Shown piece after piece: positions 43,384 to 51,631 of a stretch of 64,000 bases of DNA. Numbering within the stretch: position 1 is the stretch's first letter; the number at the start of each line of letters is the position of its first letter. A program made the position numbers and the translations under genes. The notes under the pieces were generated by a model, which saw only the letters and a list, made by a program, of their open reading frames with translations, ran no database searches and was not told where the DNA came from. The stretch spans positions 3,142,001-3,206,000 of the forward strand of contig NZ_CP043311.1 of assembly GCF_008807375.1 (NCBI RefSeq). The letters are read 5' to 3'. The DNA comes from Pseudomonas lalkuanensis. Lineage in GTDB: Bacteria; Pseudomonadota; Gammaproteobacteria; Pseudomonadales; Pseudomonadaceae.

Positions 43384-43638
43384 ATGAACCCGGTCACGAT
43401 GTACACCACCAGCCACTGCCCCTACTGCCGGAATGCCAAGGCCCTGCTGGCCCGCAAGGGTGTTGCCGCCACCGAGATCGATATCGAGTCCAACCCTCAC
43501 CTGCTGCTGGAGATGATGGGTAGGACCGGGCGCCGCACGGTGCCGCAGATCTTTATCGGCGATCGCCATGTTGGCGGCTTCGACGATCTGGCGGCGCTGG
43601 AACGCCAGGGCGAACTGACAGCGCTGCTGGCCCGCTGA
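43384..43638 (+). CDS. grxC: glutaredoxin (GrxC type)
   Basis: 84-residue dithiol glutaredoxin. Active site TSHCPYCRNAK (CPYC), cis-proline segment RRTVPQIFIGDRHVGG, and DDLAALERQGELTALL at the C-terminus; length is that of bacterial Grx3. It reduces disulfides with glutathione. Cotranscribed with the AhpD-like gene and ended by a strong terminator. Another grx may exist elsewhere, so the symbol is by similarity. Confidence 0.88.
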   Translation: MNPVTMYTTSHCPYCRNAKALLARKGVAATEIDIESNPHLLLEMMGRTGRRTVPQIFIGDRHVGGFDDLAALERQGELTALLAR

Positions 43639-43645
43639 AACGACA

Positions 43646-43681
43646 CGGCGGAGATGAAGCTGCTTCATCTCCGCCGCTTTT
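43646..43681 (+). terminator. Rho-independent terminator after glutaredoxin
   Basis: Perfect 14-base-pair stem (CGGCGGAGATGAAG / CTTCATCTCCGCCG) with a CTG loop, then CTTTT. It starts eight bases after the grx stop. The opposite strand lacks a U tract, so it works in the plus direction. Confidence 0.9.
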
Positions 43682-43708
43682 CCATCCCTGCAGAAAGTCC
43701 GATCCTGC

Positions 43709-44050
43709 CTAGCCCAGTTGATCGATCATCACTGCGTTGGTGTACACCAGGCTGCCGTCGCTTTCCCGATGCCCCACCAGGTGGAAGTGGCCGCGCTCGT
43801 CACCCTTGCTGAGGTAGACGCGGAACTGCAGGTCCGAGAGCGTGCCGCACTCGGAGGGCGTGACCAGTTCCATGTGTTCCATGTCGGCGTCGAACATCAT
43901 GTCCGGCTCATGGGTCTTTTGCAGTCTCTCTTCCGCCTCTTCGAGCCGCAGGTGGTCGGCGTCGTTGACGTGGAAGTGCAGCTCCCCCATCGGAATGGAC
44001 TTTTCCGCACCCTGGGGTTTGCACCAGCTTTTAATGGTCAAGGTATTCAT
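43709..44050 (-). CDS. small cytoplasmic protein of unknown function
   Basis: 113 residues, no signal or membrane segment. Rich in acidic and His residues: GELHFHVNDADHLRLEEAEE and GHFHLVGHRESDG, with alternation typical of a beta-sandwich. I do not recognise the family. AGGAGG lies eight bases before the ATG at 44050, so the start is well supported. Divergent from the next membrane protein gene. Confidence 0.7.
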   Translation of the reverse strand: MNTLTIKSWCKPQGAEKSIPMGELHFHVNDADHLRLEEAEERLQKTHEPDMMFDADMEHMELVTPSECGTLSDLQFRVYLSKGDERGHFHLVGHRESDGSLVYTNAVMIDQLG

Positions 44051-44312
44051 CAGACAACCTCCTGACATGGGGCGTTGCCGCACCAGATGTTCAATCAGCA
44101 GTTTAGACAAAGCCCGTTGGGAGAATGCGTCAGTGAACGCCCAAAGCCTTGCACTGCAAGGGCTTCAGGCGTTCGCAAAAGTTTCAGATGCTATAATTTC
44201 CCAGTGAAAGAACCATGAATTTTCACTCATGGTTCGAACATAACCAGCAGGCATAAACCCAGCTGTTGCAGGAGACCGCATACCACTTCGAACAAGAATC
44301 CGGAGGTGTGTC

Positions 44313-44867
44313 ATGAATCGGCATTACTACATCAGCAACAACCTCGATGACCTGGAAACCCTCGAATCCGAACTCGAGGCCAACGGCATCAATACCGAGC
44401 AGATCCACGTGCTGAGCGACAAGGATGCCGATGTGGAACAGCACCATCTCCACGATGTGAATTCCTTCATGAAGCAGGACGTCGTCCACTCCGGTGAGAT
44501 CGGCGCGGTGATCGGCGTGCCGCTGGCCGCCTTGGTCCTCCTCGGAGCCTGGCTGGCGGGCTGGACCGAGACACCGGCAGGCTGGGTGCCGTTCGTGTTC
44601 CTGGCCATCGTCGTACTGGGCTTCTGCATCTGGGAAGGCGGGTTCTTCGGCATCCAGGTGCCCAATGCCCACTTCCGCAACCTGAAGGAAAGGATGAAGG
44701 AAGGTGAACACATCTTCTTCGTCGATGTGGAGCCGGATCAGGAATCCATTCTCGACCGCGTCATCACCCACCACCCGCAACTGCAGCTGGCCGGCACGGG
44801 CTCGGCCTCACCGCACTGGATAGTCGCCTGGCTGCATCGCTGGCATCAGTTCAAACGCACCATCTAA
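44313..44867 (+). CDS. membrane protein with N-terminal small domain and two TM segments, function unknown
   Basis: 184 residues. A soluble N-terminal part (about 1-60; YYISNNLDDLETLESELEAN, HHLHDVNSFMKQD) resembles the ferredoxin-like domain of general stress-type proteins. Two transmembrane helices follow (about 68-90 and 95-115) with a Gly-rich turn, then a cytoplasmic tail with a helix and strand (FRNLKERMKEGEHIFFVDVE). This suggests a small stress-related membrane protein. GGAGG precedes the ATG. Confidence 0.72.
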   Translation: MNRHYYISNNLDDLETLESELEANGINTEQIHVLSDKDADVEQHHLHDVNSFMKQDVVHSGEIGAVIGVPLAALVLLGAWLAGWTETPAGWVPFVFLAIVVLGFCIWEGGFFGIQVPNAHFRNLKERMKEGEHIFFVDVEPDQESILDRVITHHPQLQLAGTGSASPHWIVAWLHRWHQFKRTI

Positions 44868-44879
44868 CCCCCTCCCCAT

Positions 44880-44901
44880 CCCTCTCCCACAAGGGAGAGG
44901 G
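44880..44901 (+). terminator. hairpin between convergent genes
   Basis: CCCTCTCCC, loop ACAA, GGGAGAGGG; perfect nine-base-pair stem right after the stop at 44867, but with no T run. It may serve both the membrane protein gene and the convergent oxidase operon. Confidence 0.5.
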
Positions 44902-44997
44902 ATGATCCCGGCGCACCCTACCGGATCAGCCTCATCCTGCTGGCCGGGCGTGGTTTCCCAGGCTCGGATGGATACGCTCCCACGATGGATCGACGCC

Positions 44998-45315
44998 CTA
45001 CTGCCCCAGGAACATTCCCCGGCTGATGAACACATAGTCCGCCTCGGCGACCATCAGCCCCACCAGCACCAGCAGACACAAGGGCGGTACCAGAATGGCG
45101 TAGACCAGTGCCAGGCGCTCCCAGGCCATGTGCATGAAGATCGAGACGATCAGCCCCGCCTTCAGCAGCATCAGGATGACGATCATCGACCAGCGGAAGT
45201 ACCCGGTGAAATGGAAGTAATCCACCAGGTACGACAGGGTGCTGAGGACGAACAGCAGCCCCCATATCTTGAGGTACAGGCTGATCGGGTGTTGCTGACC
45301 TTCCGCGTGCGCCAT
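44998..45315 (-). CDS. cytochrome c oxidase subunit IV (CtaF/COX4-pro type)
   Basis: 105 residues with three transmembrane helices (about 15-31, 42-62, 70-92). The pattern LKIWGLLFVLSTLSYLVDYF and KAGLIVSIFMHMAWER matches prokaryotic subunit IV (the KA..V..yFMHl..E signature). It is the last gene of the five-gene oxidase operon and probably stabilises the CuB site or assembly. No signal peptide. Confidence 0.87.
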   Translation of the reverse strand: MAHAEGQQHPISLYLKIWGLLFVLSTLSYLVDYFHFTGYFRWSMIVILMLLKAGLIVSIFMHMAWERLALVYAILVPPLCLLVLVGLMVAEADYVFISRGMFLGQ

Positions 45316-45332
45316 CTCATCTCTCCCCTGCT

Positions 45333-46031
45333 CTACCACAGGTAGAAGAACGCGAAGATGAATACCCAGACCAGGTCCACGAAGTGCCAGTAGAGCCCAG
45401 TGATCTCGACGATCTGGTAGTTCCCGCGCTTCTCGTAGTCCCCCCGCAGCACCTTGAACGCCACGATGCTGAGATAGATCACCCCCACCGACACGTGAAG
45501 CCCGTGGAAGCCGGTGATCATGAAGAAACAGGCACCGAACTGCGCCGCCCCCAGGGGGTTGCCCCAGGGCCGCACGCCTTCGGCGATCAGTTTGCTCCAC
45601 TCGAAGGCCTGCATGCCGACGAAGGTGGCGCCGAAGGCCGCGGTGGTCAGCATCAGCGCCGCGCAACGTACGCGGTCGCGGCGATAGGCGAAGTTCACCG
45701 CCATGGCCATGGTGCCGCTGCTGCTGATGAGCACGAAGGTCATGATGGCGATGAGGATCAGCGGGATACTCGCGCCACCGATGGTCAGCGCGAAGACCTC
45801 GCTGGGATTGGGCCAGGTTGCCGTGGTGCTGATGCGCACCGACATGTAGCCGGTGAGGAAGCAGGAGAAGATGAAGGTGTCGCTGAGCAGGAAGATCCAC
45901 ATCATCGCCTTGCCCCAGGGCACCTGCTTGAAGGCGTCGCGATCCGAGGACCAGTCCTGCGCTATGGCACGCCAGGGCGATGGATTGGGTGATGTATTTG
46001 CCACCTGGGGCTCCCGTGTCGTGATGGCCAT
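45333..46031 (-). CDS. cytochrome c oxidase subunit III, second copy (CoxP-like)
   Basis: 232 residues with about five transmembrane helices. Heme-copper oxidase III motifs: AMMWIFLLSDTFIFSCFLTG, MQAFEWSKLI, GFHGLHVSVGV and YWHFVDLVWVFIFAFFYL, with the conserved Glu and His residues. It lies five bases after another subunit III-like gene. Two adjacent subunit III-type genes are characteristic of the rhizobial coxMNOP arrangement. Confidence 0.88.
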   Translation of the reverse strand: MAITTREPQVANTSPNPSPWRAIAQDWSSDRDAFKQVPWGKAMMWIFLLSDTFIFSCFLTGYMSVRISTTATWPNPSEVFALTIGGASIPLILIAIMTFVLISSSGTMAMAVNFAYRRDRVRCAALMLTTAAFGATFVGMQAFEWSKLIAEGVRPWGNPLGAAQFGACFFMITGFHGLHVSVGVIYLSIVAFKVLRGDYEKRGNYQIVEITGLYWHFVDLVWVFIFAFFYLW

Positions 46032-46035
46032 GGCA

Positions 46036-46725
46036 TCACCTCAGCCCGCAGAAGGCCGCGATGGCCTGGTAGGTTTCCGGCGTGCTGGTGAGCACCGCGA
46101 AGAGCACCAGCCACAGCCCCAGCAGGTAGTGCCAGTAGAAGGCACAAAGCGCCATGCCGGTCCGCAACCGTTCACCCGGCCCAAAGCGCAGCATGCGCCG
46201 CGCCACCATCGCCCAGGCCACCAGGCCGCCAGCCAGGTGCAGGCCATGCAGGCCGGTGAGCAGGAAGAAGAAGCTGTTGGCGGGGTTGCCCGACACCTTG
46301 AACCCCCAGGCCGCGAACTCTTGCCAGACCCAGAGCTGGCCACCGAGGAAGGCCACAGCGAACACCCCGCCAAGCAGGAACGCCAGTGTGGCATCGCCCG
46401 CACGCTCGCGGTCCATGGACACCTTTGCCCATTGCAGGCAGGCGCTGCCGACGCCCAGCAATGCGGTATTCACCCAGAGCATCCAGGGATGGGCCAGGGG
46501 TGCCAGCGGATCGGTCAGCGGGCGCCAGTCCGACACCTGGGAACGGGCGATGAAGGCCAACAGGAACAACAGGAACAACGACGTCACCACACCAAGGAAA
46601 ACGCCCAGGCCGATCCTGGCGGTGCGGTCCCGATCCTGGATCGGCGCTTCCGGCTGCTGGGCCTCGCCCGGACTCCAGCCACCCGTCCCGTCGCCGTTGG
46701 CATGCTTCCAGAGTGGCGTGTTCAT
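46036..46725 (-). CDS. cytochrome c oxidase subunit III-like protein, first copy (CoxO-like)
   Basis: 229 residues, about six hydrophobic segments. The C-terminal half keeps GLHGLHLAGGLVAWAMVARR and FYWHYLLGLWLVLFAV, as in subunit III, but the N-terminal extension (about 1-35) is polar and unlike the next gene. It overlaps the end of subunit I by four bases (ATGA type), so translation is coupled. Divergence from its neighbour suggests a distinct position in the complex. Confidence 0.84.
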   Translation of the reverse strand: MNTPLWKHANGDGTGGWSPGEAQQPEAPIQDRDRTARIGLGVFLGVVTSLFLLFLLAFIARSQVSDWRPLTDPLAPLAHPWMLWVNTALLGVGSACLQWAKVSMDRERAGDATLAFLLGGVFAVAFLGGQLWVWQEFAAWGFKVSGNPANSFFFLLTGLHGLHLAGGLVAWAMVARRMLRFGPGERLRTGMALCAFYWHYLLGLWLVLFAVLTSTPETYQAIAAFCGLR

Positions 46726-48497
46726 GGCCGTTTCTCCGCAGTCGTCGCGTTGCCATTGGCTTCGCGCAGGCGCTGCAGTTCCTCTTCCGACACCGTCTGC
46801 GGCACGAAGTCCTGCTCCACGCCAGGCACGCTGTAGTCATAGGCCCAGCGGTGCACCACCGGCAGTTTCTCTCCCCAGTTGCCGTGCACCGGCGGCGTGT
46901 CCGGGGTCTGCCATTCGAGGCTGGTGGCCTTCCACGGGTTGCCTCCGGACGGGCGCCCCTTGAACAGGCTCCAGGCCAGGTTGAAGAGGAACAGCAACTG
47001 CGCCGCACCGACGATCAGCGCCGCCACCGTGATGAAGGCGTTCAGGTCCTGGGCCGATTGCGGGATGAACTGGTAGTCCGGGTAGGCGTAGTAACGCCGC
47101 GGCATGCCGAGGAAGCCCAGGTAGTGCATGGGGAAATAGATGGCGTAGGTGCCGAGGAAAGTGATCCAGAAGTGCAGCTTGCCGATCCGGTCGTCGAGCA
47201 TCCGCCCGGTGATCTTCGGGTACCAGTGGTAGATGGAGCCGAACACCACAAGGATCGGCGCCACCCCCATCACCATGTGGAAGTGCGCCACCACGAAGTA
47301 GGTGTCCGAGAGTGGGATGTCGACGATCACGTTACCGAGGAACAGCCCGGTCAGGCCGCCCACCAGGAAGGTGACGATGAAGGCCAGGGCGAAGAGCATC
47401 GGCACCGTCAGGTGGATGTCGCCATGCCAGAGGGTCAGGGTCCAGTTGTAGACCTTGAGGGCCGTGGGCACGGCGATCACCAGGGTGGTGATGGCGAAGA
47501 AGAAGCCGAAGTACGGGTTCATGCCGCTGACGTACATGTGGTGCGCCCAGACCACGAAGCTGAGCACGCCGATGGCGATGATCGCCCAGACCATCATGCG
47601 GTAGCCGAAGATGTTCTTGCGGGCGTGGGTGCTGATCAGGTCCGATACCAGGCCGAAGGCCGGCAAGGCGACGATGTACACCTCCGGATGGCCGAAGAAC
47701 CAGAAGAGGTGCTGGAACAGGATCGGGCTGCCGCCCTGGTGGTCCAGCGGCTGCCCCATGGAGATCAGCGCCGGCATGAAGAAGCTGGTACCCAGCAGGC
47801 GGTCGAAGAGCATCATCACCGCGCTGACGAACAAGGCCGGGAAGGCCAGCAGCGCGAGGATGGTCGCCATGAAGATGCCCCACACCGAAAGCGGCATGCG
47901 GAACAGCGTCATGCCGTGGGTGCGCGCCTGCAGAACCGTGGTCACGTAGTTCAGGCCGCCCATGGTGGCGGCGACGATGAACACCGCCAGGGACACCAGC
48001 ATCAGCACGATGCCCCACTCGGTACCCGGCGTGCCCTGGGTGATGGCCTGGGGTGGATAGAGGGTCCAGCCCGCTCCGGTGGGCCCGCCCGGCACGAAGA
48101 AGCTGGCCAGCAGGATCAGCACCGAGACCAGGTAGAACCAGTAGCTGAGCATGTTGACGTAGGGGAAGACCATGTCCCGCGCACCTACCATCAGCGGGAT
48201 CAGGTAATTGCCGAACCCACCCAGGAAGAGCGCCGTGAGCAGGTAGATCACCATGATCATCCCGTGCATGGTCATAGCCTGGTAGTAGGTGCTGGGGTCC
48301 ATGAACTCCAGGCTGCCGGGGAAGCCGATCTGCATGCGCATCAGGCCGGACAGCACCAGGGCGATCAGGCCGACGAAGATCGCGGTCAGCGAATACTGGA
48401 TGGCGATGACCTTGTGGTCCTGGCTCCAGATGTAGCGGGTCAGGAAGCTCTTCGGCTCGTGCAGTACATCAGCTTCAGCGTGCTCGACATGGGCCAT
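46722..48497 (-). CDS. ctaD: cytochrome c oxidase subunit I (aa3 type)
   Basis: 591 residues, about 12 transmembrane helices. Heme a and a3/CuB ligands: His in AMTMHGMIMVIY, the CuB/Tyr helix in FGHPEVYIVALPAFG (with the Glu of A1-type enzymes), the His pair in WAHHMYVSG, and VAHFHMVMG for the hemes. The GHPEVYI sequence places it in the A1 oxidase group, which pumps protons. GGAGG lies seven bases before the ATG at 48497; a longer open frame upstream runs into subunit II and is not used. It forms the catalytic core with the diheme subunit II. Confidence 0.94.
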   Translation of the reverse strand: MAHVEHAEADVLHEPKSFLTRYIWSQDHKVIAIQYSLTAIFVGLIALVLSGLMRMQIGFPGSLEFMDPSTYYQAMTMHGMIMVIYLLTALFLGGFGNYLIPLMVGARDMVFPYVNMLSYWFYLVSVLILLASFFVPGGPTGAGWTLYPPQAITQGTPGTEWGIVLMLVSLAVFIVAATMGGLNYVTTVLQARTHGMTLFRMPLSVWGIFMATILALLAFPALFVSAVMMLFDRLLGTSFFMPALISMGQPLDHQGGSPILFQHLFWFFGHPEVYIVALPAFGLVSDLISTHARKNIFGYRMMVWAIIAIGVLSFVVWAHHMYVSGMNPYFGFFFAITTLVIAVPTALKVYNWTLTLWHGDIHLTVPMLFALAFIVTFLVGGLTGLFLGNVIVDIPLSDTYFVVAHFHMVMGVAPILVVFGSIYHWYPKITGRMLDDRIGKLHFWITFLGTYAIYFPMHYLGFLGMPRRYYAYPDYQFIPQSAQDLNAFITVAALIVGAAQLLFLFNLAWSLFKGRPSGGNPWKATSLEWQTPDTPPVHGNWGEKLPVVHRWAYDYSVPGVEQDFVPQTVSEEELQRLREANGNATTAEKRP

Positions 48498-48532
48498 CGG
48501 ACTACCTCCGTAAGGTCGGAGTCCCTCTGGGT

Positions 48533-49987
48533 TTACGGCGCCTGTTCCTGGTTCGTGGCGTCGGGATTCGCCCTGGACTTGATGAAGGCGATCAGTGCGG
48601 CCAGTTCCTGGTCGCTGGGGGTGAAGGCCGGCATCACCGGCGCGAACCCCTGGACGAGCTTGGCGGCGGGAGCCCGTACGGACTCCTCGAGGTAGGCGTC
48701 GTCCGCCTCGACCTGGCTGCCATCGGCCAGGGTCACGCGGTGTCCATACAGGCCTTGCCAGCTGGGGCCCACGCCCTTGCTGCCGTCGAGGCTGTGGCAG
48801 GCCAGGCAACCGAGGGACTGGGCAAGTCGCTGGCCCTGCCCCACGGCGTCGCCCCCCGCCCCGGAAGCGCCCTGCGCAGACTGCCCGGCAGCGCTCAGCG
48901 ACTGGATGAAGGCGACCAGGGCGGCCAGTTCATCCTGGGTGAAAGTATAGGGCACCATCACCGGCGGAAAGCCCTGCACCAGCTTGGCCCTGGGATCGAG
49001 GATGGACTCCCTCAGGTAGGCCTCATCCACCTTCACGCTGCTGCCGTCCGCCATCTTTTCCTCGCGGCCGTAGAGGTCTTGCCAGCCCGGCCCGAGACTC
49101 TCGCTCCCATCCTGGCTGTGACAGGCACGACAGCCGTGGGTTTCCGCCAATTGCCGGCCCTTCTCGGCCAGGCCGCCCTGGTCCGACTTGCCGGCGCTGG
49201 CCAGGGTCTGGGCGAAGGTGGGCTGCGCGGCCAGCCACTGGTCGAAGGCCTGCACCGGCTCGACCCGCATCATCCCGCGCATGTTGAAGTGCCCGACCCC
49301 GCAGAACTCGGCGCAGAGGATCTCGTACTGGCCGGCCACCGTCGGGGTGAACCAGAAGTGCGAGACCATGCCGGGGACCATGTCCATCTTTCCGCGTATC
49401 TGCGGGATGTAGAAATTGTGCAGCACGTCCTTCGAGCGCAGCAGCACCTTCACCGGGCGGTCCAGGGGCAGGCGCACCTCATTGCTGCGGATCAGTACAT
49501 CGTCCTGTCCGAGCGGATCGCCAGGGTCGAGCCCAAGGGGGTTGCCCGCGTCGACCCACTTCACGTCGGCACGGCCAAGCTGGCCGTCCTGGCCGGGAAA
49601 GCGGAAGGCCCACTGCCATTGCTGGGCGACCACTTCCAGAGGGTAGGCATCCTTCGGAACCTGGACGAAATCGCTGTACACCACCAGCCCCGGCGCCAGC
49701 ATGCCGATGATGCCGATCGAGGTGGCGACGATCAGCCACAATTCCAGCTTGCGGCTCTCCGGCTCGTAGCGGGCGCGCCGGCCTTCACGGTGACGGAAGC
49801 GGATGATCGCCACCACCATGAAGCCGACGATGGCAATGAAGAACACGCCGCAAATGACCAGGGTGATGAACAGCGTGGTGTCGATGGAGCCCCAGTTGGA
49901 CGCGGCGGGCGTCAGGTGCCAGGGCGCCAGGAGGTGGAAGAGGATGGAAACGACAACGATGAGACCCAAGATGATTGCAATCGCCAT
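48533..49987 (-). CDS. coxB: cytochrome c oxidase subunit II with two fused c-type heme domains
   Basis: 484 residues. Three hydrophobic segments near the N-terminus (about 1-22, 38-64, 82-106). The CuA domain (about 115-245) has QQWQWAF, His190 and the full CuA set CAEFCGVGHFNM (C-x3-C-x3-H-x2-M, residues 225-236). Two cytochrome c domains follow with CRACH (286-290, axial Met near 344) and CLACH (394-398, axial Met near 452). The two c domains are alike and look duplicated. A single c domain is common in caa3 enzymes; two is unusual. The ATG at 49987 has only a modest GGGA upstream. Confidence 0.92.
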   Translation of the reverse strand: MAIAIILGLIVVVSILFHLLAPWHLTPAASNWGSIDTTLFITLVICGVFFIAIVGFMVVAIIRFRHREGRRARYEPESRKLELWLIVATSIGIIGMLAPGLVVYSDFVQVPKDAYPLEVVAQQWQWAFRFPGQDGQLGRADVKWVDAGNPLGLDPGDPLGQDDVLIRSNEVRLPLDRPVKVLLRSKDVLHNFYIPQIRGKMDMVPGMVSHFWFTPTVAGQYEILCAEFCGVGHFNMRGMMRVEPVQAFDQWLAAQPTFAQTLASAGKSDQGGLAEKGRQLAETHGCRACHSQDGSESLGPGWQDLYGREEKMADGSSVKVDEAYLRESILDPRAKLVQGFPPVMVPYTFTQDELAALVAFIQSLSAAGQSAQGASGAGGDAVGQGQRLAQSLGCLACHSLDGSKGVGPSWQGLYGHRVTLADGSQVEADDAYLEESVRAPAAKLVQGFAPVMPAFTPSDQELAALIAFIKSRANPDATNQEQAP

Positions 49988-50202
49988 GTTCCCGTCGCCT
50001 CGTTCCGGATGCTCGTGCGCGGGTGCTGCGTGCGACGGTCATCGGCAGTGCATGTGCTTCACGTTCCGGCCTCCGGCCGTGCCGGAAGTTCGGTGCCTGT
50101 CCCCCAAATGGCAAAGTTGGTGGCAAGTATAGTCGCTGGCGTCGACCTGCCTGCTCCTCCGGGTCTATCTCCAGCCGAGCGCCGGGTTACACTCCGGCGC
50201 TC

Positions 50203-50238
50203 ATAGATGAACGCAATAAGCTCATTTCCTTCATCTAT
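50203..50238. promoter_or_regulatory. inverted repeat, candidate TetR operator
   Basis: ATAGATGAA (50203-50211) and TTCATCTAT (50230-50238) are perfect nine-base inverted arms with an 18-base spacer, 42-77 bases before the TetR start. The position fits autoregulation, but the long spacer is unusual for one TetR dimer. Confidence 0.4.
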
Positions 50239-50279
50239 CAAAAGACCGTTCATAACTTTTTCAGAAAAGGGACTTGCCC

Positions 50280-50873
50280 GTGGAGAACGATCGTTCTACC
50301 ATCACTCGCATGGACAGCAAATCAACTTCCGAAGTCAGAGAAAAACTACTCGAAACCACCGAGGACCTGATCTACAGGAATGGTATCCACGCCACCGGCA
50401 TGGATCTCCTGGTGAAGACTTCCGGTGTTTCGAGAAAGAGTATCTATAAGTACTTCGGAACCAAGGACGAACTGGTAGCAGAGGTATTGAAAAGGCGCGA
50501 TGAGCGCTGGATGGACTGGTTCAGGACAGAAGTCGAAAGGGCCGAAACTCCCGAGGCGCGACTGCTGGAGATTTTCAGCGTGCTCAAGGGCTGGTTCGAG
50601 TCGAGCGGCTTCAGGGGCTGCGCCTTCATCAATACCGCAGGTGAAACGGGTGATCCGCAGGACCCCGTGCGCCTGGTTGCCAAAGAGCACAAAGAGAAGT
50701 TGCTCGAATTCGTAAAGGAGATTTGCCAGCAATATGGCGCCGCTGATCCGGATGCCCTGGCCAGGCAGTTACTGGTCCTGATCGACGGAGCCATTACCGT
50801 TGCCCATGTTCTCGGTGATTTCAATTCCGCGGATAGTGCGAAGGAAGTGATGCGCACTCTCCTGGTGAAGTAA
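50280..50873 (+). CDS. TetR-family transcriptional regulator
   Basis: 197 residues. N-terminal helix-turn-helix (about 20-65): LLETTEDLIYRNGIHATGMD, VSRKSIYKYFGTKDELVAEV. C-terminal ligand domain follows (about 80-197), with SSGFRGCAFINTAGETGDPQ as in the TetR_C_16-like groups. A GTG at 50280 has AAGGGA eight bases upstream, while the ATG at 50310 has no site, so the GTG is chosen. It lies 59 bases before a DUF1348 gene and likely regulates it. Confidence 0.86.
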   Translation: MENDRSTITRMDSKSTSEVREKLLETTEDLIYRNGIHATGMDLLVKTSGVSRKSIYKYFGTKDELVAEVLKRRDERWMDWFRTEVERAETPEARLLEIFSVLKGWFESSGFRGCAFINTAGETGDPQDPVRLVAKEHKEKLLEFVKEICQQYGAADPDALARQLLVLIDGAITVAHVLGDFNSADSAKEVMRTLLVK

Positions 50874-50932
50874 GAAAGTAATCGAGCGGGCAACTTCAAA
50901 CTTTGAACCTCTATCTGTATTGGAGACTATCC

Positions 50933-51412
50933 ATGTCCTCTAACGCTGAAGTTCGTCCGCCGCTTCCCCCTTTCACCCGTGAAAGTGCCATCCAGAAGAT
51001 CCGCCTGGCCGAAGATGGCTGGAACAGCCGTGATCCCGAAAGAGTGTCCCTGGCCTATACCCTGGACACCAAGTGGCGTAACCGCGCCGAGTTCGCCAAC
51101 AGCCGCGAAGAAGCCAAGGCTTTTCTCACCCGCAAATGGGCGAAAGAGCTTGAGTACCGCCTGATCAAGGAGCTCTGGGCCTTCACCGACAACCGCATCG
51201 CCGTGCGCTATGCCTACGAGTGGAAAGACGACTCGGGCAACTGGTTCCGTTCCTACGGCAACGAGAACTGGGAGTTCGACGAAAACGGCCTGATGGCCCA
51301 CCGCTTCGCCTGCATCAACGACATGCCCATCAAGGAATCCGAGCGCAAGTTCCATTGGCCCCTGGGCCGCCGCCCGGATGATCACCCGGGCCTGTCCGAA
51401 CTGGGTCTGTGA
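50933..51412 (+). CDS. DUF1348 (NTF2-like) protein
   Basis: 159 residues of the DUF1348 group in the NTF2-like superfamily: [60 protein letters not shown] and [20 protein letters not shown]. Members are small soluble proteins of unproven function, often induced through a neighbouring TetR repressor by electrophiles, which fits this context. GGAG lies eight bases before the ATG at 50933. Confidence 0.86.
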   Translation: MSSNAEVRPPLPPFTRESAIQKIRLAEDGWNSRDPERVSLAYTLDTKWRNRAEFANSREEAKAFLTRKWAKELEYRLIKELWAFTDNRIAVRYAYEWKDDSGNWFRSYGNENWEFDENGLMAHRFACINDMPIKESERKFHWPLGRRPDDHPGLSELGL

Positions 51413-51417
51413 CCAGG

Positions 51418-51442
51418 GGCCGGACAGGAATGTCCGGTCTTT
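51418..51442 (+). terminator. Rho-independent terminator after the DUF1348 gene
   Basis: GGCCGGACA, loop GGAA, TGTCCGGTC, then TTT: nine-pair stem with one G-T pair, six bases after the stop. Short T tract but well placed. Confidence 0.75.
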
Positions 51443-51631
51443 ATCCCCTTGCGTGGCACCCTAGGGTGTCGCGCTCCTTCATTGATCCTGTCTATGCCCA
51501 CCGCTATGGAGACTTGGCTTTCCAGGGCGCTCGATAGACACCACCAATGAAGCGGTCATCAAAAGCGATTGGACGTAACGCATGGAGCGGACTTAGCTTT
51601 CGCACCACGAACCGCCTGGCACCCGCATCCG

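Noticed and set aside
46713..48695. 660-codon plus-strand frame opposite cytochrome oxidase subunit I
   Set aside because: Translation is dominated by His, Gln, Asp and Arg, typical of antisense of membrane proteins.
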